The notes under the pieces: model-generated
Databases searched by the model: none
Seen by the model: the letters and a program-made list of their open reading frames with translations, nothing else
Told to the model about the DNA's origin: nothing
Made by a program: the position numbers and the translations under genes
Shown: piece by piece, positions 1 to 7,929 of the stretch
How positions within the stretch are numbered: the stretch's first letter is position 1
Layout: the number at the start of each line of letters is the position of its first letter
From: Microbacterium imperiale
GTDB lineage: Bacteria > Actinomycetota > Actinomycetes > Actinomycetales > Microbacteriaceae
Direction: 5' to 3'
NCBI RefSeq assembly: GCF_017876655.1
Contig: NZ_JAGIOK010000001.1
Span: forward strand, 682,001-746,000
DNA length: 64,000 nucleotides

Positions 1-1
1 G

Positions 2-1885
2 ATCGTTCAGGAGCTCGAGGCCTACTTCCGCGGCGCCGGCTGGAACGTCATCAAGGTCGTCTGGGGTCGCGGCTGGGACGAGCTGCTCTCGCAGGACTCG
101 GAAGGCGCGCTCGTGCGCCTCATGAACACCACGCCCGACGGCGACTTCCAGACCTACCGCGCCGAGGACGGCGGCTTCATCCGCGAGCACTTCTTCGGTC
201 GTGACGAGCGCACCGCCGCCCTGGTGAAGGACTGGTCGGACGACGACATCTGGGGCAAGCTGCGCCGCGGTGGCCTCGACTACCAGAAGGTCTACGCCGC
301 CTACAAGCAGGCGATGCAGCACAAGGGCCAGCCCACCGTCATCCTCGCCAAGACCATCAAGGGCTACGGTCTCGGTCACCACTTCGAGGGCCGCAACGCG
401 ACCCACCAGATGAAGAAGATGACGCTCGAGAACCTGAAGCACTTCCGCGACTCGATGCGCATCCCGATCACCGATGCACAGCTCGAGGAGAACCCGTACC
501 TCCCGCCGTACTACCACCCCGGCGCCGAGGACGAGACGATCCGCTACATGCTGGAGCGTCGCCGCGAGCTCGGCGGCTTCCTGCCGCAGCGTCGTTCGAC
601 CCACGTCCCGCTCACCCTGCCGGGCGACGAGTCGTACGCGCTGCCGAAGAAGGGCTCGGGCACGCAGGAGATCGCCACCACCATGGCGTTCGTCCGCCTG
701 CTGAAGGATCTGCTGCGCTCGAAGGACTTCGGTCACCGCATCGTGCCGATCATTCCCGACGAGGCCCGCACGTTCGGCATGGACGCGTACTTCCCGACCG
801 CGAAGATCTACAACCCGCACGGTCAGAACTACACGTCGGTCGACCGCGAGCTGCTGCTGGCGTACAAGGAGAGCCCCCAGGGTCAGATCCTGCACGTCGG
901 CATCAACGAGGCCGGCGCCGTGGCGGCGTTCACCGCGATCGGCACGTCGTACGCCACGCACGGCGAGCCGCTCATCCCGGTCTACGTCTTCTACTCGATG
1001 TTCGGGTTCCAGCGCACGGGCGACGCTCAGTGGGCGGCGGGCGACCAGATGGCGCGCGGCTTCATCATGGGCGCGACGGCCGGACGCACGACGCTGACCG
1101 GCGAGGGCCTGCAGCACGCCGACGGGCACTCGCACCTGCTCGCCTCGACCAACCCCGCCACCGTCTCCTACGACCCGGCGTACGGGTACGAGATCGCGCA
1201 CATCGTCCGCTCGGGCCTCGAGCGCATGTACGGCGGCGACCACCCCGACCCCAACGTCATGTACTACATCACGCTCTACAACGAGCCGCTGGTGCAGCCG
1301 AAGGAGCCGGAGGATGTCGACGTCGACGGCATCGTGCGCGGTATCCACCGCGTGAGCATCGGCGAGGGCGACGGACCCCGCGCACAGCTGCTCGCCTCGG
1401 GCGTCGGCGTGCCGTGGGCCTTCGAGGCGCAGAAGCTGCTGAAGGACGACTGGGGCGTGATCGCCGACGTCTGGTCAGTCACGAGCTGGACGGAGCTGCG
1501 TCGCGACGGCCTCGCCGCCGACGAGCACAACTTCCTGCACCCCACCGATGAGCCGCGCACGGCGTTCGTGACGCAGAAGCTGAACGACTCCGAGGGGCCC
1601 GTCGTCGCCGTCAGCGACTTCATGCACGCGGTCCAGGACCAGATCCGGCCGTGGGTGCCGCGTCGCTTCGCGACGCTGGGCGCCGAAGGCTTCGGCTTCT
1701 CGGACACGCGTCCCGCCGCCCGTCGCTTCTTCAAGATCGACGGCCCCTCGATCGTCGTCCGCACCCTGCAGGCCCTGGCCGACGACGGCGTCGTCGACCG
1801 CGGTCTCTCGGCGCAGGCGATCGAGCGTTACCGGCTGCACGATGTCGCCGCCGGCACGAGCGGCAACGCGGGCGGAGAAAGCTGA
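2..1885 (+). CDS. aceE: Pyruvate dehydrogenase E1 component (homodimeric AceE type), 3' part
   Basis: The reading frame is open from the first bases of the window, so the start lies upstream; about 627 C-terminal residues of a protein usually near 900 aa are present. AceE decarboxylates pyruvate and acetylates the lipoyl groups of E2 in the cytoplasmic pyruvate dehydrogenase complex. Recognisable AceE stretches are GRGWDELL near the left edge, [35 protein letters not shown] and [14 protein letters not shown]. The thiamine-diphosphate motif would be upstream and is not seen. fasR follows within 10 bases, so the acetyl-CoA-making enzyme and the fatty-acid-synthesis activator may share a transcript. 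Confidence 0.95.
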   Translation: MVQELEAYFRGAGWNVIKVVWGRGWDELLSQDSEGALVRLMNTTPDGDFQTYRAEDGGFIREHFFGRDERTAALVKDWSDDDIWGKLRRGGLDYQKVYAAYKQAMQHKGQPTVILAKTIKGYGLGHHFEGRNATHQMKKMTLENLKHFRDSMRIPITDAQLEENPYLPPYYHPGAEDETIRYMLERRRELGGFLPQRRSTHVPLTLPGDESYALPKKGSGTQEIATTMAFVRLLKDLLRSKDFGHRIVPIIPDEARTFGMDAYFPTAKIYNPHGQNYTSVDRELLLAYKESPQGQILHVGINEAGAVAAFTAIGTSYATHGEPLIPVYVFYSMFGFQRTGDAQWAAGDQMARGFIMGATAGRTTLTGEGLQHADGHSHLLASTNPATVSYDPAYGYEIAHIVRSGLERMYGGDHPDPNVMYYITLYNEPLVQPKEPEDVDVDGIVRGIHRVSIGEGDGPRAQLLASGVGVPWAFEAQKLLKDDWGVIADVWSVTSWTELRRDGLAADEHNFLHPTDEPRTAFVTQKLNDSEGPVVAVSDFMHAVQDQIRPWVPRRFATLGAEGFGFSDTRPAARRFFKIDGPSIVVRTLQALADDGVVDRGLSAQAIERYRLHDVAAGTSGNAGGES

Positions 1886-1893
1886 CCCCGTCG

Positions 1894-3096
1894 GTGGCCG
1901 ACGCACGGTCGAAGGCGGAGACGCTCGCGTGGCTCCGCCGCATCTCGGGGGATCTGGCCACGGCCACGATCAATCGCCTCGAGGAGACCCTGCCCTGGTA
2001 CGCCGAGATGCCGCCTGCGCGCCGGTCCTCCGTAGGACTGGTCGCGCAGGCGGGCATCACCTCGTTCATCCAGTGGTACGAGGACCCGTCCTCGACGCCG
2101 CGGATCGCCGCCGACATCTTCGCGGCCGCCCCGCGCGAGCTGCTGCGCAGCGTGAGCCTCACCCAGACGCTGCAGCTCGTGCGGGTCACCGTGGAAGTGA
2201 CCGAGGAGCGCGTCGCCGGCCGCGGTGACGACGTGCGCGAGGCGATCCTGAAGTACTCCCGCGACGTCGCCTTCGCGGCCGCGGACGTCTACGCGCGTGC
2301 CGCCGAGGCGCGCGGTTTGTGGGACGCTCGGCTCGAAGCGCTCGTCGTGGATTCGATCCTGACCGGCGAGACCGACGAAGAGCTGCCCAGCCGCATCGCA
2401 GCGCTCGGTTGGCATGGCCACGGCGCCGTCTCGGTGCTCGTGGGCACCGCCCCGTCGCAGTTCGACGTCGATCAGCTGCGCCGCGCCGCACGCAAGATGG
2501 GCGTCGATGTCCTCGTCGGCGTGCAGGGCCTGCGGCTCGTCCTGGTCATCGGCCGAGCCGACCTGCCCGGACGCGTCGAACCCGCGCCCGACCTGACCTT
2601 CCTCGAGATCGCCGCGCGCCTCGAACCCGGTTTCGGCGCCGGACACCTCGTCCTCGGCCCGACCGTGTCGGCGCTCGTCGACGCCAGCCAGAGCGCGCGC
2701 GCCGCGCTCGCGGGCTTCGCCGTCGCGGGGGCCTGGCGGCACGCACCGCGCCCCGTCGAAGCGGACGACCTGCTGCCCGAGCGCGCGCTGGCCGGCGATC
2801 CCGTCGCGAAGGCGACGCTCGTCGAGCGCATCTACCGTCCCCTCCTCGCCCATTCGGCCGACCTCGTGGCGACCCTCTGGAGCTACCTCGATAACGGCCG
2901 ATCGCTCGAAGCCACAGCCCGCGAACTCTTCGTGCACCCCAACACGGTGCGCTACCGCCTGAAGCGCGTGTCGGATGTCATCGGCTGGGACGCCACCGGA
3001 CCGCGCGAGGCGCTGATCCTGCAGACGGCGCTGATCCTGGGCTCCATCGGCAACGACCTCACGCGCCGCCGCGCCCCCGTCGCGCGCCGAGGCTGA
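1894..3096 (+). CDS. fasR: PucR-family transcriptional regulator, FasR-like activator of fatty acid synthesis
   Basis: About 400 aa. The C-terminus (about residues 335-385) carries the PucR/CdaR-type helix-turn-helix with the block ARELFVHPNTVRYRLKRV. The N-terminus (LAWLRRISGDLATATINRLE) has the look of actinobacterial FasR proteins. In Streptomyces coelicolor a PucR-like FasR sits directly before fabD-fabH-acpP-fabF and activates it; the same order here is the main reason for the name. The frame is open into aceE, so the GTG at 1894 is inferred: it is the first start after the aceE stop, with a GGAG about 16 nt upstream. A palindrome between this gene and fabD (3103-3120) is a possible target. 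Confidence 0.85.
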   Translation: MADARSKAETLAWLRRISGDLATATINRLEETLPWYAEMPPARRSSVGLVAQAGITSFIQWYEDPSSTPRIAADIFAAAPRELLRSVSLTQTLQLVRVTVEVTEERVAGRGDDVREAILKYSRDVAFAAADVYARAAEARGLWDARLEALVVDSILTGETDEELPSRIAALGWHGHGAVSVLVGTAPSQFDVDQLRRAARKMGVDVLVGVQGLRLVLVIGRADLPGRVEPAPDLTFLEIAARLEPGFGAGHLVLGPTVSALVDASQSARAALAGFAVAGAWRHAPRPVEADDLLPERALAGDPVAKATLVERIYRPLLAHSADLVATLWSYLDNGRSLEATARELFVHPNTVRYRLKRVSDVIGWDATGPREALILQTALILGSIGNDLTRRRAPVARRG

Positions 3097-3102
3097 CTCC
3101 GC

Positions 3103-3120
3103 GTCGACTGTACGGTCGAC
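3103..3120. promoter_or_regulatory. Palindrome before fabD, candidate FasR operator
   Basis: Two GTCGAC arms flank a TGTACG centre, giving a nearly symmetric 18-bp palindrome in the 94-bp gap between fasR and fabD. TACGGT inside it could serve as a -10, putting the transcript start about 68 nt before the fabD GTG. Binding by FasR is inferred from position only. Confidence 0.4.
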
Positions 3121-3190
3121 ACAAAGGATCAGCGCATTGTTGTGATGCTGCCGCCAGCGGCGACGTCATCGAAGTTGGAAGGATGGAATC

Positions 3191-4108
3191 GTGATCATCG
3201 CCGTGTTCCCCGGTCAGGGCTCTCAGTCCCCCGGGTTCCTCGCCCCCTGGCTCGAGCTGGAGGGAGCGCGCGAGCGCCTGGAGCAGTACTCCGAGCTCGC
3301 CGAGGTCGACCTCGTCGCCGCCGGCACCGAGTGGGACGCCGACCGCATCCGCGATACCCGCGTGGCGCAGCCGCTCATCGTCGCGGCGAGCCTCCTGTCG
3401 TACGACGCCCTGACGCGTTCCGGCGCACGCCCCTCCGGCGTCGCGGGGCACTCCGTCGGCGAAGTGGCCGCCCTGGTCGCCGCCGGCGTCGTCGATGAGA
3501 GCGCCGGCCTGCGACTGGTCGGCCTGCGCGGGCGGGCGATGGCGGATGCCGCGACGCGCGAGCAGACGGGAATGAGCGCCGTCCTCGGCGGCGACCAGGA
3601 TGCCGTCGTCGCCCGGCTCTCCGAGCTCGACCTCACGCCCGCCAACTACAACGGCGGCGGTCAGATCGTCGCGGCCGGCACCCTCGACGCGCTCGGGGCA
3701 CTGGCCGCAGAGCCGGTGCCCGCCACCCGCGTGATCCCGCTGCAGGTGGCCGGTGCGTTCCACACGCGCTTCATGGCGCCCGCCGTCGACGCACTCGAGG
3801 CCGCCGCGGCAGGAACCGACACCCGCGACCCGGAGCTGACGCTGTGGTCCAACCGCGACGGCGCCGTCGTCACGGATGGCCGCGACGCGCTCGACCGGCT
3901 CGTGACGCAGGTGGCCTCCCCCGTGCGCTGGGACCTGTGCATGGCGTCATTCGCCGAGCACGGCGTCACCGGCATCATCGAGTTCGCACCCGCGGGTACC
4001 CTCGTCGGTCTCGCGAAGCGCGCACTGCGCGGCATCCCCTCGGTCGCCGTCAAGACCCCCGACGACCTCGTCGCCGCATCCGCTCTCATCTCCGGAGGTG
4101 CCGCATGA
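3191..4108 (+). CDS. fabD: Malonyl-CoA:ACP S-malonyltransferase
   Basis: 305 aa. It transfers malonyl from CoA to acyl carrier protein, loading the type II fatty-acid synthase in the cytoplasm. The N-terminus has the family motif FPGQGSQSPG (residues 6-15). The nucleophile is Ser88 in GHSVGE, with a catalytic-histidine region GAFHTRFM near residue 195. The GTG start is preceded by GGAAGGA. Its TGA overlaps the fabH ATG (ATGA at 4105), so the two are translationally coupled. First gene of fabD-fabH-acpP-fabF. Confidence 0.97.
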   Translation: MIIAVFPGQGSQSPGFLAPWLELEGARERLEQYSELAEVDLVAAGTEWDADRIRDTRVAQPLIVAASLLSYDALTRSGARPSGVAGHSVGEVAALVAAGVVDESAGLRLVGLRGRAMADAATREQTGMSAVLGGDQDAVVARLSELDLTPANYNGGGQIVAAGTLDALGALAAEPVPATRVIPLQVAGAFHTRFMAPAVDALEAAAAGTDTRDPELTLWSNRDGAVVTDGRDALDRLVTQVASPVRWDLCMASFAEHGVTGIIEFAPAGTLVGLAKRALRGIPSVAVKTPDDLVAASALISGGAA

Positions 4109-5106
4109 CCGCTGCGATCCGCCAGGCCACCGGCCCCGCACACACCCGCATCTACGCGTACGGCGCGGCCCGCGGCGAGAACGCCGTTCCCAACGACGAC
4201 CTCGTCGGGCCCATCGACTCGAGCGATGAGTGGATCCGCCAGCGCACCGGCATCGTGACGCGCGTCCGCGCCGACAAGGACACGAGCGTCATCGACCTCG
4301 CCGCCGACGCGGTCGCCGAGGCGATCCAGCGCAGCGGCGTCCCCGCCGATCAGGTCGACGCGGTGATCGTCTCGACCATCTCGAACCCCAAGCAGACCCC
4401 GTCCGTCTCGGCGATCGTCGCCGACCGCGTCGGCGCGAACCCGGCCGCGGCCTACGACGTCAACGCGGCGTGCGCTGGCTTCTCGTACGGCGTGACCCAG
4501 GCCGATGCCCTCGTCCGGGCCGGCGCGGCGCGCTACGTCGCCGTCGTGGGAGCCGAGAAGCTCAGCGACATCGTCGATCCGACCGACCGGACGATCTCGT
4601 TCCTGCTCGGCGACGGAGCAGGCGCCGTAATCATCGGCCCCAGCGACACCCCCGGCATCGGTCCGACGGTCTGGGGTTCCGACGGCTCGAAGGCCGACGC
4701 GGTCGGCATGAACCACACGCTGGTCGAGTTCCGCGACGGTACGGCGCCGTGGCCCACCCTTCGTCAGGAGGGACCCACGGTTTTCCGCTGGGCGGTGTGG
4801 GAGATGGTCAAGGTCGCGCGCCGCGCGATCGAGGAGGCCGGGATCCAGGCGACCGACCTCGCGGCGTTCATCCCTCATCAGGCCAATATGCGCATCATCG
4901 ACGAGTTCGCCAAGCAGCTGGGCCTGCCCGAGACGGTCGCCATCGGACGGGACATCGAGACGACCGGCAACACGTCGGCGGCCTCGATCCCCCTGGCCAC
5001 GCACCGCCTGCTCGAGGAGCACCCCGAGCTCAGCGGCGGCCTCGCGCTGCAGATCGGCTTCGGTGCCGGACTCGTCTTCGGCGCGCAGGTCGTCGTCCTT
5101 CCCTGA
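4105..5106 (+). CDS. fabH: 3-oxoacyl-ACP synthase III
   Basis: 333 aa. It condenses an acyl-CoA primer with malonyl-ACP to start a fatty-acid chain; in actinobacteria such enzymes commonly take branched primers (family knowledge, not visible here). The Cys-His-Asn triad is intact: Cys123 in NAACAGFSYG, His258 in IPHQANMR, Asn289 in ETTGNTSAAS. The start overlaps fabD, with GGAGGTG as a strong ribosome binding site. A 75-bp gap with its own promoter-like hexamer separates it from acpP. Confidence 0.97.
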   Translation: MTAAIRQATGPAHTRIYAYGAARGENAVPNDDLVGPIDSSDEWIRQRTGIVTRVRADKDTSVIDLAADAVAEAIQRSGVPADQVDAVIVSTISNPKQTPSVSAIVADRVGANPAAAYDVNAACAGFSYGVTQADALVRAGAARYVAVVGAEKLSDIVDPTDRTISFLLGDGAGAVIIGPSDTPGIGPTVWGSDGSKADAVGMNHTLVEFRDGTAPWPTLRQEGPTVFRWAVWEMVKVARRAIEEAGIQATDLAAFIPHQANMRIIDEFAKQLGLPETVAIGRDIETTGNTSAASIPLATHRLLEEHPELSGGLALQIGFGAGLVFGAQVVVLP

Positions 5107-5125
5107 CCCGCAGCACCCCCGCACC

Positions 5126-5131
5126 TAGACT
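5126..5131 (+). promoter_or_regulatory. -10 hexamer of a possible internal acpP promoter
   Basis: TAGACT lies about 50 nt before the acpP ATG in a gap that contains an AAGGAG ribosome binding site. It fits the TAGNNT pattern seen before many genes in this window and would give acpP extra transcripts beyond read-through from fabD-fabH. Confidence 0.4.
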
Positions 5132-5181
5132 GAACAGCGGCCCGCGTCCGGGTCGGTCCAGAGATAACAAGGAGAACACCC

Positions 5182-5430
5182 ATGGCATTCAGCAACGACG
5201 AGGTCCTCGCCGGACTCGCCGAGCTCATCACCGACGAGACCGGTATCTCGGCCGACGAGGTCGCGCTCGAGAAGTCGTTCACCGACGACCTCGACATCGA
5301 CTCCATCTCGATGATGACCATCGTGGTCAACGCCGAGGAGAAGTTCAGCGTCACCATCCCCGACGAAGAGGTCAAGAACCTCAAGACCGTCGGCGACGCC
5401 GTCACCTACATCACGTCCAACCAGGCGTAA
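5182..5430 (+). CDS. acpP: Acyl carrier protein
   Basis: 82 aa, acidic, all-helical carrier of growing acyl chains in type II fatty-acid synthesis. The 4'-phosphopantetheine attachment site is Ser41 in DLDIDSISMM. Length and the helix II sequence are typical. A good AAGGAG precedes the ATG. It has a promoter-like hexamer upstream (5126-5131) and a strong GC hairpin just downstream (5437-5462), an arrangement that could raise its dosage above that of the enzymes, as a carrier needs. Confidence 0.97.
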   Translation: MAFSNDEVLAGLAELITDETGISADEVALEKSFTDDLDIDSISMMTIVVNAEEKFSVTIPDEEVKNLKTVGDAVTYITSNQA

Positions 5431-5436
5431 CCCGCA

Positions 5437-5462
5437 CCGGCGGGGGCGCACGCCCCCGCCGG
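5437..5462 (+). promoter_or_regulatory. Intercistronic hairpin between acpP and fabF
   Basis: A perfect 12-bp inverted repeat (CCGGCGGGGGCG and its complement) with a 2-nt centre sits 6 bases after the acpP stop. No U-run follows, so it is more likely an RNA-stabilising or partial-attenuation hairpin than a full terminator, and fabF with its GAGGAG follows at once. Confidence 0.55.
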
Positions 5463-5481
5463 GGTTCCACCGAGGAGATCC

Positions 5482-6720
5482 ATGAGCACCCCGCGTATCG
5501 TCGTCACCGGCATCGGAGCATCGTCGCCCCTGGGCGGCACGGCGCCCGAGAGCTGGGACGGACTGCTCGCCGGCCGTTCCGGCGCGCGCACCCTCGAGCA
5601 CGAGTGGATCGAGAAGTACCAGATCCCCGTCCACTTCGCCGCTGAGGCGATCGTGCGTCCCGACACCGTGCTCGAACGACCCGTCGCCAAGCGCCTCGAC
5701 CCGGCATCGCAGTTCGCGATGGTCGCGGCGATGGAGGCGTGGGCGGACGCCGGCAGCCCCGAGGTCGACCCCGAACGCCTGGGTGTCGACTTCGCGACCG
5801 GCATCGGCGGGGTGTGGACCCTCCTCGACGCGTGGGACACGCTGCGCGAGAAGGGCCCTCGGCGCGTGCTGCCGATGACGGTGCCCATGCTCATGCCCAA
5901 CGCCGCCGCGGGCAACCTGTCGCTGCACTTCGAGGCGCGCGCGTTCGCCCGGACGGTGGCGAGTGCATGCGCGTCCAGCACGGAGTCGATCGTCAACGCC
6001 ATCGAGCACCTGCAGGACGGCCTCGCCGACGTGGTGATCGCCGGCGGCACCGAGTCGGCGATCCACCCCATCACGATGGCGTCGTTCGCGTCGATGCAGG
6101 CGCTTTCGCGCCGCAACGACGACCCGGCGACGGCATCGCGTCCGACGAGCGTCGACCGCGACGGCTTCGTCATGGGCGAGGGCGCGGGCGTGCTCATCCT
6201 CGAGACCGAGGAGCACGCCAAGGCCCGCGGCGCGAAGATCTACGCCTACGCGGTGGGCGGCGGCGTCACTGCCGACTCGTACCACATCACGGCGAACGAC
6301 CCCGAGGGAACGGGCGCCTCGCGTGCCGTCCGTCGCGCCCTGGAGCAGGCGGATGCCAGCCCCGACGAGGTCGCGCACATCAACGCCCACGCGACCTCGA
6401 CACCGGTCGGCGACCCGAACGAGTACCAGGCGCTGCGCACCGTCTTCGGCGACCGCATCGACGAGATCCCCGTCTCGGCGACCAAGGCGTCGACAGGACA
6501 CCTCCTCGGAGGCACTGGCGCGCTCGAGGCGATCTTCACGATCCTGGCGCTGCGCGAGCGGATCGCTCCCCCGACGATCAACATCAGCGAGCAGGACCCC
6601 GCTGTACCGTTCCGCGTGTCGGGCGACACGCAGGAGCTGGGCGGCGGCGATCTTCTCGCAATCAGCAACTCCTTCGGCTTCGGCGGGCACAACGCCGTCG
6701 TGGCCTTCCGCTCGGCCTGA
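5482..6720 (+). CDS. fabF: 3-oxoacyl-ACP synthase II
   Basis: 412 aa, normal for the family. It performs the elongation condensations of type II fatty-acid synthesis. Active-site Cys163 lies in SACASSTES; the two histidines are in NAHATSTPVGD (about 301) and STGHLLGGTGA (about 337). The C-terminal ISNSFGFGGHN block is also present. It has an ATG start with GAGGAG. It is the last gene of the fab operon, followed by an intrinsic terminator at 6735-6766. No second KAS or FabG/FabZ/FabI is in the cluster. Confidence 0.97.
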   Translation: MSTPRIVVTGIGASSPLGGTAPESWDGLLAGRSGARTLEHEWIEKYQIPVHFAAEAIVRPDTVLERPVAKRLDPASQFAMVAAMEAWADAGSPEVDPERLGVDFATGIGGVWTLLDAWDTLREKGPRRVLPMTVPMLMPNAAAGNLSLHFEARAFARTVASACASSTESIVNAIEHLQDGLADVVIAGGTESAIHPITMASFASMQALSRRNDDPATASRPTSVDRDGFVMGEGAGVLILETEEHAKARGAKIYAYAVGGGVTADSYHITANDPEGTGASRAVRRALEQADASPDEVAHINAHATSTPVGDPNEYQALRTVFGDRIDEIPVSATKASTGHLLGGTGALEAIFTILALRERIAPPTINISEQDPAVPFRVSGDTQELGGGDLLAISNSFGFGGHNAVVAFRSA

Positions 6721-6734
6721 TCCGTCGGAACGAC

Positions 6735-6766
6735 AGAACCCCCGGGGATCGCTCCCCGGGGGTTCT
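6735..6766. terminator. Intrinsic terminator of the fab operon
   Basis: A 14-bp stem (AGAACCCCCGGGGA and its complement) with a TCGC tetraloop is followed by TTCTT on the + strand. It lies between the convergent fabF and DUF3145 genes and could act in both directions. Confidence 0.85.
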
Positions 6767-6855
6767 TCTTCGTCACACGGTCCGCACGCGTTCTCGTGCT
6801 CCGGGTGGCGGCACCGATGCCCGGTACCGGCGCACGTCCGTCTGAGGCTTCGCGC

Positions 6856-7359
6856 TCAGCCCACCTTGTGCAGCCACACGACGGCGACGTCGTCGCCGGC
6901 GTGACGGAACGGTTCGAGCTCCTCGTCCCAGGCCGATCCGAGAGCGACGTTCAGCTCGCGCTGCAGCTCGAAGGCATCGCCCGCCGCGATCTCCATCGCG
7001 TAGCGAAGTCGATCCTCGGCGATGACGACGTTGCCGGCGGCATCCGTCTGGGCGTAGTGGATACCGAGACTCGGCGTGTGCATCCAACGACCGCCGTCGC
7101 TGCGGGGCGTCGGGTCCTCCGATACCTCGAAGCGCAGGTGCTCCCAGCCACGGATCGCTGTCGCGAGCGCCGCGCCCGTTCCCGCCGGGCCCTCCCAGTA
7201 GAACTCCGCGCGACGGCTGCCGGCGAGTACCGGCTGGTCGTCCCAGTCGAAATTCACCGCACGCCCGAGAGCGCGTCCGGCCGCCCACTCGAGGTGGGGG
7301 CACAACGCGCGTGGCGCGGAGTGGATGAAGATCACTCCACGCGCCTGTGGTGTCGCCAT
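6856..7359 (-). CDS. DUF3145 domain-containing protein
   Basis: 167 aa. I recognise the actinobacterial DUF3145 family from the N-terminal GVIFIHSAPRALCPHLEWA and the WHEHLRFEV-like core (GWEHLRFEVSEDPTP). Its function is unknown. The protein is soluble, with no signal peptide or membrane helix. GGAGAAG precedes the ATG. It faces the fab operon tail to tail; from memory, genes of this family are often near fabF in actinobacteria, which hints at a link to lipid metabolism but proves nothing. Confidence 0.85.
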   Translation of the reverse strand: MATPQARGVIFIHSAPRALCPHLEWAAGRALGRAVNFDWDDQPVLAGSRRAEFYWEGPAGTGAALATAIRGWEHLRFEVSEDPTPRSDGGRWMHTPSLGIHYAQTDAAGNVVIAEDRLRYAMEIAAGDAFELQRELNVALGSAWDEELEPFRHAGDDVAVVWLHKVG

Positions 7360-7556
7360 GACTTCTCCGTTTCGTCAGGTACGTCTTCCCCTACGACCTG
7401 AGACCGGATGCGGCGGTGTGTTCGGTTGTCGCGTCGATTATCGCCCATGCCGCCTGGGAATCACAACAGTGTCGTGCGGGCTGCGTCAACCGACTGTCAA
7501 GCCGCTTTCGCGTAGCGGAGTCCGGCCACAGGCTGGACTCGACGAAAGGACGAGAC

Positions 7557-7739
7557 ATGAGCGACAACACTCCGCACCACCGCCACGCCGAGGACGCCCA
7601 CGCCGACGGCGGCAGCCCGACCGATGCCGCGAGCGACGAGGTGAAGGCCGACGCCGCCCGCGCCGGAGCCGAGGCCGAGCTCGACGGACCGGACGACAAC
7701 GAGGCCTTCCCGCAGGATCCTTCGATCACGCACCCCTGA
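7557..7739 (+). CDS. Small acidic hypothetical protein
   Basis: 60 aa with an ATG start and a good GAAAGGA ribosome binding site 6 nt upstream. The composition is extreme: rich in Asp, Glu, Ala and His, with MSDNTPHHRHAED at the N-terminus and a PDDNEAFPQDPS tail, and no hydrophobic core, so it is probably disordered. I do not recognise a family. A hairpin terminator (7776-7804) follows, which supports a real short transcription unit. Confidence 0.6.
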   Translation: MSDNTPHHRHAEDAHADGGSPTDAASDEVKADAARAGAEAELDGPDDNEAFPQDPSITHP

Positions 7740-7775
7740 CCATCGCGACGCGGGGCTCACGCTGCCCGCGATGCA

Positions 7776-7804
7776 CGAACGGCCGCCTTCGTGGCGGCCG
7801 TTTC
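7776..7804. terminator. Hairpin terminator between the small ORF and the CAT tRNA
   Basis: CGAACGGCCGCC pairs with GGCGGCCGTTTCG around a short TTCGT loop, with TTT after the stem on the + strand. It lies 36 bp after the small acidic ORF and next to the 3' end of the tRNA on the other strand, so it could end both. Confidence 0.65.
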
Positions 7805-7811
7805 GCGTGGG

Positions 7812-7885
7812 TAGGGCGGGTGGGACTTGAACCCACGATCGTCGGGTTATGAGCCCGCTGCCTTGACCAGCTTGGCCACCGCCCC
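7812..7885 (-). tRNA. tRNA with CAT anticodon (Met, or Ile2 if lysidine-modified)
   Basis: 74 nt. The acceptor stem is GGGGCGG/CCGCCCT with an A discriminator; the D stem is GCC/GGC, the anticodon loop CTCATAA, and the T arm GTGGG-TTCAAGT-CCCAC. CCA is not encoded. The base pair at 27-43 is a mismatch (G-A) in my fold. CAT elongator tRNAs are either Met or Ile2 (after TilS modification); the sequence alone does not settle it. It is not the initiator, since the 1-72 pair is G-U rather than unpaired C-A and the three G-C pairs of the initiator anticodon stem are not followed by the usual context. Confidence 0.85.
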
Positions 7886-7929
7886 CAGGGGTTCGAGCCT
7901 ATCGCGTGCCGACTGAGTGCGCGGGGCCG

